From Paraescarpia echinospica (Eukaryota; Annelida; Polychaeta; Sabellida; Siboglinidae): DNA of 64,000 bases. Positions 60,501 through 64,000 of this stretch are shown here, piece after piece (positions within the stretch are counted from its first letter, which is position 1; every line of letters begins with the position of its first letter). Location of the stretch: the NCBI GenBank assembly GCA_020002185.1, contig CM034541.1, forward strand, positions 48,052,029-48,116,028. Direction: 5' to 3'. A model generated the notes under the pieces. That model did not search any database. It was given only the letters and a program-made list of their open reading frames with translations, and was not told where the DNA came from. Both the position numbers and the translations under genes were made by a program.

Positions 60501-63318
60501 TTGAACGAAAGCTTCCACACAATTCCACGTGCACACATGTGCAGCAGTGTAAATTGGCAAACAGATCCAAACAGATCAATGCATGACTGACTATTATTGT
60601 TCGGAATTAGTTTGACCTTCATAAGAGATCATTGGTTTGACCTTGATTGCATAGTCAGTTTACTGACAGACATTCTACGAAAACTTTGATCACTAGGTGG
60701 CTGTACTAGAGCGATCCATCAGTGGCAGTTGATGTAAACATCTGACATATCTGACGAAAATGCACACACCTGTTCGCAATAATCACAACAGGAAATGACT
60801 CTGCAATGTTTATACATTTAGCGCGGTGTGTCTTCCAGTAATGTGATGTTTCTGAACATGCAGTATTTTGCTAAACACTGATTTTATATAATCAAAACGA
60901 TCACTCGTCACACAAGACTGTGATCGACTGAAAGTATGACTCAACCAATCATTAACAAAACTAATTAATTGGAACACTAAGGGATATGCAGTGCATCATG
61001 TTTGTAAAAAGAGGTGAGTGATAAATCATTCACCTAGATGTACAATTACATAATAATTTATGTGAGCGATTTGATGTTTTACTCATCTGGTGGCGCCACT
61101 GTTTCTGTATAAAATGTGACCAGTATGAATTTAATCACTATTTGCTATAACTTTCTTGATTACATAACACAAATCAACAAGTAAAAGTATGCTACAACAC
61201 AGCATAGCTATTTATATAATTAAACAATTTATAATAATTATTCTCCATATCCTGAAGGGCATACACCACTGTAAATCAGGATTGGGTGAAAAATAAAATA
61301 CAACTGTTAATTATAAAATATATTAAAACTAATTGTACCTTTAATAAATCTATTACACCTACGGCTACAATTATCAGGTTTAAACTACAATCCTATACTA
61401 AATGTCAATTGCAATTATTCATATCTTGAATACAACTTTTGATTTTAAAAACTCGATACATACCATAACTGCTCATTTTAAGAGAGGGCTTTAATGTCAA
61501 ATCAATCGTTCATTTTATTTGATTGCAACTGAACCCAGCCTTGGCGTTGAGCAAATGAATGTCATATCTACCAAGAAGTATCATGAATATTTACCAAGAA
61601 GCGAGTTCGCCAGGGGGAGCCACTGGTGACAGATTGCCTGTAGATGAACCCTACTGTCTGTACTGCGAGAATCTCGCGGCAGAATCCTCAGATTGAGCGA
61701 CTTTATGATTTTCTCTGTTCTCTCTTTATCCCTAAAACATGGCATCAAATGATTCTATTGAGGATGAGAAGGGTGTCATTGAAAGAAACAAGCTACAACT
61801 GCTATACCAACAAGGATGCTATTGGCTTGTTGAAAACACAGTTTTTTGCTGTTTTGTAACTTCCCTAGAGTGAAAACAATTACTATGTGAGAGAACAACT
61901 TCTTGTGAAGAAAGATCAGCGAAGTCATTGAGATTCGACAGAGGTGACCAGGTATCAACAGACTCCAGCTACAATATTCTGTGACGATCATCAACAACAT
62001 CACATGATATCCAAGAGTGGTTCAGTGCAAAACTGTGCCGAAAGCTCCGTTTGAGCCATGCAAGATTCAAAAGTTAACTTACTTGTTGATCAGCACTGAT
62101 TCATACACTGCCCAGAGATTTTCTAGTACAAACTGGACAAACAATGGTTTCTTGCCTTTGTTCTGCAACAAACAGCACAATAAAAATATCACTTCAAAGA
62201 CGGGTCAGCTGCTGTTTTGCTTTTAAGTATTAAAATATGTTTTTGTAAAGAACGTACTTACCTGTCCATGTCTATTAATACATTATGTGCGTGCATAATT
62301 CGAGAGGTCTGCAATATACTTATTTAGCATCCTAAAGAACAGTTCCGCCAAGATTTGAGATGACCCCCACTACCACCAGAGCCCCTATACCAGTCCACAA
62401 TACACCGCTACATGACATGCGCAGTGCTTTAAATTATTTGCACAATTTAATGTACAAAGCACCTGTAAGCAGGGAAGGAGAGAGAGGGAGCTTTGATGGA
62501 CATGGACAGGTAAGTATGTTATTTACAAAAACTTATTTCAATAAAGAAAATTAGCCTGTTTATGTCCATTGATGGGTAGAATCAACACACAAAAAAACCA
62601 CTGTGAAATTTAGGGTTTCATGAACATAATATTTCAGATGGAATTTTATAGTAAAACTAGCACAATTTGTTTCTATTCTCAAACTAACCTGTGCACCTTT
62701 CTTGATGTGTTTAGTTTTACCGTCGAGGTAGAAATCTCCCCAGAGAGTCTTGTGTAAAATGTCAGACTTGATTTTCAGTTTTGCTGCATATAGTTCGGCA
62801 AACTCTTTGATCCTTCAATAAAAAGACACCCAATTGGCATTTAATGAACATCGTCAATTCACCTGCAGGAAAAAATTTGCACTTGCAATACATTAGCTGT
62901 AAATAAAATAAAAATTGCTAATACAGGTACATAAAACATCTATGGGTTATCTCTGAATCAGCAATTATTGTTGTGGTTAACGTTCCTGCTCATATTATCA
63001 TACTTATAGTATCAATAATAATACTGACAGTAATATAGTTATCGAAATAGTTATTGAAATATGTATTAAAACATACACATAAATTATTTAATCTGAATGA
63101 ACATTTCTACCATTGGTAAAGTTAACTCTGAGGTCGGCAGTGATAAATGTACAGGATTCTCCAATGAAAATTTAACAAAAATCCTAAATCGATGAACTAA
63201 GGCACCACCTGAATCCCCAGCCATCAACAGCACTGGCAAACACAACATTGTCTTGCTCGGGGGAGAAATAGAGACCCGAATCGTCCGATTCCTCCATGGT
63301 CGAATCGTTCCCGTTTAC
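42316..63318 (-). CDS. EFL1: EFL1, elongation factor-like GTPase 1 (14 3'-terminal exons; N-terminal exons outside window)
   Basis: EFL1 is a cytoplasmic GTPase related to EF-2. With SBDS it removes eIF6 from pre-60S subunits so that they can join 40S subunits. Fourteen minus-strand exons join with consistent phases to 911 codons plus stop: 63209-63318, 62689-62812, 62083-62162, 61595-61731, 58521-58697, 57805-57904, 56471-56583, 55276-55484, 54407-54554, 53164-53295, 52509-52656, 51150-52033, 43562-43746, 42316-42504. The vertebrate protein is about 1,120 residues, so roughly the first 200, including the GTP-binding P-loop, lie beyond 64 kb. Diagnostic segments include [60 protein letters not shown] and the C-terminus ending [10 protein letters not shown]. 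All exons look intact. Introns are long and repeat-filled (up to 7.4 kb). Identification is from motif memory; no search was run. Confidence 0.96.
42660..43561. repeat. Minisatellite made of copies of the EFL1 exon-intron junction, about 26 units
   Basis: On the minus strand the unit contains TTCAGTCACTGGGAGGTAGG followed by GCATGG. This equals the last 15 bases of the upstream coding exon plus its donor and the first intron bases. Units of about 32 and 37 bases alternate. The array fills most of the 1,057-base intron (42505-43561). Most units keep GAG|GTAGG. Confidence 0.93.
43562..43746 (-). CDS. EFL1: EFL1 penultimate exon
   Basis: Acceptor CGTTGCAG, donor CTGGGAG|GTAGGG; 185 nt. It encodes [13 protein letters not shown] and [12 protein letters not shown], ending FSHWE. 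It belongs to the EF-2 domain IV/V-like C-terminal part. Its last 15 bases are the seed of the adjacent minisatellite. Confidence 0.97.
43747..44394. other. EFL1 intron: (ACAGT)n and a dispersed repeat fragment
   Basis: acagtacagtac repeats at 43789-43825. 43836-43902 (gctattcaggtcaatctgcc, gagggtggacttaatag) matches 63640-63700. Confidence 0.6.
44395..46955. repeat. 51-bp minisatellite, about 50 units, in the large EFL1 intron
   Basis: The unit is catgtcatcatacatacact followed by gggggtgagggggtaccgagtggaagtagca; length 51. Units from 44395 to 45600 are uniform; 45630-45830 and 46120-46660 are eroded by small deletions. As 51 is a multiple of 3, long frames run open on both strands (for example [15 protein letters not shown] repeats); I treat them as artefacts. 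Confidence 0.95.
46956..48300. other. EFL1 intron, mostly unassigned
   Basis: 47940-48055 is a diverged copy of 49789-49895 (aggcaactgt(c/t)cagt(t/c)taacagggg, tgaccaatta(c/a)agattagtca). Nothing else is recognised. Confidence 0.5.
48305..48382. repeat. 78-bp direct repeat, left copy
   Basis: Contains cctaaacaaagcgaatgtaa and ggcagtgttcaaatagggg; the second copy is at 49304-49381, 999 bases away, with few differences. Confidence 0.85.
48390..48545 (+). pseudogene. LINE reverse-transcriptase fragment
   Basis: The plus strand reads [20 protein letters not shown], then [20 protein letters not shown], and ends at a stop after YKNGSAGQ. FxDYKKAFD is the RT motif A region; here the first Asp has become Asn. 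Short isolated piece between the two 78-bp repeats. Confidence 0.8.
48546..49303. other. EFL1 intron, nothing recognised
   Basis: No feature seen apart from a short aat run near 49172. Confidence 0.5.
49304..49381. repeat. 78-bp direct repeat, right copy
   Basis: Matches 48305-48382; see that entry. Confidence 0.85.
49595..49668. repeat. 38-bp tandem duplication
   Basis: cagaatattaattttctatg followed by tttgtcacctacagg occurs twice in tandem. Confidence 0.9.
49960..50376. mobile_element. Non-autonomous element end with internal duplication and terminal hairpin
   Basis: Two copies of a roughly 100-base segment (50027-50128 and 50190-50290; aatgattcaatcaaatacag, then cagattt) are followed by a cggcagacggcggacggcgg stretch. 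A hairpin at 50336-50363 comes next: agtcccttgg pairs with ccaaaggact around a ttcgg loop. The layout resembles short non-autonomous elements common in marine invertebrates. The class is not assigned. Confidence 0.6.
50377..51149. other. Intron of EFL1 next to the long exon
   Basis: No feature recognised. Confidence 0.6.
51150..52033 (-). CDS. EFL1: EFL1 long exon (884 nt)
   Basis: Acceptor TTGTTTTCAG, donor GTACTAG|GTGGGT. It encodes 294 codons from [17 protein letters not shown] through [26 protein letters not shown] and RGICFAVE to [20 protein letters not shown]. It includes an acidic, low-complexity insert (about 51300-51370; [16 protein letters not shown]) where other EFL1 proteins are also variable. 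Confidence 0.96.
52034..52508. other. EFL1 intron
   Basis: AT-rich, nothing recognised. Confidence 0.6.
52509..52656 (-). CDS. EFL1: EFL1 exon (EF-2 domain III-like)
   Basis: 148 nt, acceptor ATGTTACAG, donor ACCAG|GTGTCA. Encodes [17 protein letters not shown] and [17 protein letters not shown]. Confidence 0.96.
53164..53295 (-). CDS. EFL1: EFL1 exon
   Basis: 132 nt, acceptor GTGTTGCCAG, donor CACAA|GTTAGC (weak but phase-consistent). Encodes [17 protein letters not shown] and [15 protein letters not shown]. Confidence 0.95.
53296..54406. other. EFL1 intron
   Basis: A c-run (ccccccccc at 53460) and otherwise AT-rich unique sequence. Degenerate attacaat/ttgtaac phrases recur at 53815-53950. 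Confidence 0.5.
54407..54554 (-). CDS. EFL1: EFL1 exon
   Basis: 148 nt, acceptor TATTATTCCAG, donor CTCG|GTAACT. Encodes [20 protein letters not shown] and [18 protein letters not shown]. Confidence 0.96.
55067..55120. repeat. 17-bp tandem repeat, 3 units
   Basis: ctctatgatttcggatt repeated three times in an EFL1 intron. Confidence 0.93.
55276..55484 (-). CDS. EFL1: EFL1 exon (EF-2 domain II-like)
   Basis: 209 nt, acceptor TTCTGTTGTAG, donor GAACAG|GTGCGG. Starts with an acidic linker (SESEA-type, variable in the family). Then [16 protein letters not shown] and VLGPKHNP, the beta-barrel domain shared by translational GTPases. Confidence 0.97.
55521..55829 (-). mobile_element. tRNA-derived SINE, full length, in an EFL1 intron
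   Basis: Tail at 55521 (gtaagttcttatatagcacg), body, head with aacccgggttctctcaattg at 55787-55829. Reverse orientation relative to the window, hence in the transcript's sense strand. Confidence 0.88.
55830..56470. other. EFL1 intron
   Basis: Nothing recognised. Confidence 0.6.
56471..56583 (-). CDS. EFL1: EFL1 exon followed by a probable GC donor
   Basis: 113 nt; acceptor ATGTTTGCCAG. Encodes [12 protein letters not shown] and [13 protein letters not shown], a charged helix. To keep phase with the next exon (which begins with two bases of a codon), the exon must end after TCAG, where the intron begins GCAAGT, a perfect GC-donor consensus. The nearby GT at AAGTGT would give a stop codon at the joint. 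GT sites at GTACAC or GTTCCC keep phase but fit poorly. Confidence 0.9.
56584..57804. other. EFL1 intron
   Basis: AT-rich, nothing recognised. Confidence 0.6.
57805..57904 (-). CDS. EFL1: EFL1 exon
   Basis: 100 nt, acceptor TTTGTTTCAG, donor CCCCA|GTGAGT. Encodes [16 protein letters not shown] and KDLPRNRP. Confidence 0.96.
58316..58406 (+). mobile_element. LINE 3' UTR-only copy
   Basis: acaaacccttttgtcttgat, tctgagcttggtttgtaagg and atttaggtgcaa match the 3' UTR of the L2/CR1-type LINE at 37349-37440, ending in att. A copy truncated to about 90 bases. Confidence 0.82.
58521..58697 (-). CDS. EFL1: EFL1 exon
   Basis: 177 nt, acceptor TTTTACCCAG, donor GCAAAG|GTAACC. Encodes [17 protein letters not shown] and [10 protein letters not shown]. 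The first 16 or so residues ([15 protein letters not shown]) have no counterpart in the vertebrate protein as I remember it. Confidence 0.94.
58740..60460. repeat. 95-bp satellite, 18 units, each with a perfect 9-bp hairpin
   Basis: Period 95 measured directly (58751 to 58846). Each unit contains gtttgttac, agcacag, gtaacaaac: a perfect inverted repeat with a 7-base loop. Units are nearly identical apart from aaatatg/aaataag, cgg/tgg and one 2-base deletion near 59240, so the array is young or homogenised. It ends about 42 bases from the acceptor of the EFL1 exon at 58697. Confidence 0.97.
60461..61594. other. EFL1 intron
   Basis: AT-rich, nothing recognised. Confidence 0.6.
61595..61731 (-). 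CDS. EFL1: EFL1 exon
   Basis: 137 nt, acceptor ATGTTTTAG, donor CTTG|GTAAAT. Encodes [16 protein letters not shown] and [15 protein letters not shown]. Confidence 0.95.
61732..62082. other. EFL1 intron
   Basis: Contains gaggtgaccaggtatcaacag, weakly similar to a segment near 41620. Nothing else. Confidence 0.45.
62083..62162 (-). CDS. EFL1: EFL1 exon
   Basis: 80 nt, acceptor TTGTTGCAG, donor AACAA|GTAAGT. Encodes [15 protein letters not shown], a well conserved segment after the GTPase core insert. Confidence 0.96.
62163..62688. other. EFL1 intron
   Basis: Nothing recognised. Confidence 0.55.
62689..62812 (-). CDS. EFL1: EFL1 exon
   Basis: 124 nt, acceptor TTTTATTGAAG, donor GCACAG|GTTAGT. 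Encodes [16 protein letters not shown] and [11 protein letters not shown]. Confidence 0.95.
62813..63208. other. EFL1 intron
   Basis: AT-rich, nothing recognised. Confidence 0.6.
63209..63318 (-). CDS. EFL1: EFL1 exon, most 5' in the window
   Basis: 110 nt, phase 0 in, acceptor GTTTTTACAG, donor TTCAG|GTGGTG. Starts with an acidic linker and encodes [19 protein letters not shown], the insert within the GTPase region. The upstream exons are outside the window. Confidence 0.96.
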
Positions 63319-63508
63319 CTGTAAAAACACCACCATGGTATCATTCATATGCACCAATAATTATTACTCATAAATATATGTATTTATATATATATATACA
63401 TACATACATAAATAAATATATATATATCCTCACTTAAATGAAGTTATAAATTGTTGATGTAATGTATATCTACTTGTTCAGACATTAGTATCCCCAGCAT
63501 GAAATGTA

Positions 63509-63700
63509 GTCAGACCTCACTTTATGGTTACTTCAGTAATTCAGCCACCTCCCAATAACAGCCACCCTGGCACAGTCCCTGATTGTTTCCATAACGGCAA
63601 ACTGTAAGAAACTAGTTCTGCTAATAAGGTCACCTCGCTATTCAGGTCAGTTTTTCCCAGCCCCGAGGGTGACCTTAATAGTGATGGTTCCACTGTATGC
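63509..63700. repeat. Short dispersed repeat
   Basis: agtcagacctcactttatgg to gatggttccactgta; the right part (gctattcaggtcag, gagggtgaccttaatag) recurs at 43836-43902. Confidence 0.6.
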
Positions 63701-63856
63701 TACTTTAAAAAAATACGATAATTTAAGTAATTGTGGAGACACTGTACTGTACATAAATATAGTCTGATGACTTTCTCCATATGTATACGGATCAGATTAA
63801 TGTATTCTTGATTCACCTTTCTTCAATTTGAATAGAACAAAATTTAAAAATAACGG

Positions 63857-64000
63857 CAAGTTCTTATAAAGCGCAGTATCCAGTCCTCAGGACTGCTCAA
63901 AGCACTTTACACTTTACTCCCTGGCAGACCTGTTCAATCGAACACCATCTCGACTTCTCTGGGAAGCATCCAGCAATGCTGCAATTAATGCGCATAGACT
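63857..64000 (-). mobile_element. tRNA-derived SINE, cut by the window edge
   Basis: Tail and body in reverse: aagttcttataaagcgcagt, ctgctcaaagcactttacac, ctgggaagcatccagcaatg. The head would lie beyond 64 kb. Confidence 0.88.

Overview
This is eukaryotic, animal genomic DNA. The coding signal lies in short exons with phase-matched GT-AG introns, and the intergenic and intronic space is full of LINE, SINE and hAT remnants and micro/minisatellites. Collagen-EGF membrane proteins, a tRNA-derived SINE with an 'agcgcttt...gcgctatat' type tail, and LINEs whose ORF1 encodes an esterase point to a marine invertebrate. I cannot fix the phylum from this window. There are no bacterial features (operons, ribosome binding sites, CRISPR).

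Left third (1-24.4 kb): two tandem paralogous genes, both on the minus strand, neither of which I can name. Gene A (24374 to 15914) is complete: 9 coding exons, 417 codons, every phase closing. It encodes a signal peptide, an unnamed domain of about 185 residues that is probably a beta-sandwich, a short collagen triple-helix segment, two calcium-binding-type EGF modules, a truncated EGF, one transmembrane helix and a short basic tail. Gene B (7720 to beyond the left edge) repeats the plan: signal peptide, the same unnamed domain, then long collagen segments. Its C-terminal part lies outside the window. In both genes the ATG sits exactly at a splice acceptor.

Middle (24.4-42.3 kb): no confident host gene. 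It holds a decayed hAT transposase, fragments of several LINE families, copies of one SINE family, long (GT)n and (GA)n tracts and much unique sequence in which I see nothing. Within gene territory at 8.6-13.9 kb, one LINE copy is inserted in antisense into the reverse transcriptase of another.

Right third (42.3-64 kb): the 3' 14 exons (911 codons plus stop, phases all consistent) of EFL1, the cytoplasmic elongation-factor-2-like GTPase that works with SBDS to release eIF6 from 60S ribosomal subunits. The first coding exons, for the N-terminal GTPase core, lie beyond 64 kb. One intron appears to use a GC donor.

The most striking pattern is that tandem repeats begin at 5' splice sites. The last EFL1 intron is almost filled by about 26 diverged copies of its own exon-intron junction. 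The collagen intron of gene B is an array of 18-bp units, many carrying CAG|GTAAGA. A third array starts within the donor of another gene B intron. Other arrays (95-bp with a built-in perfect hairpin, 51-bp, 25-bp, and a 0.9-kb CAG/CAC tract) fill further introns.
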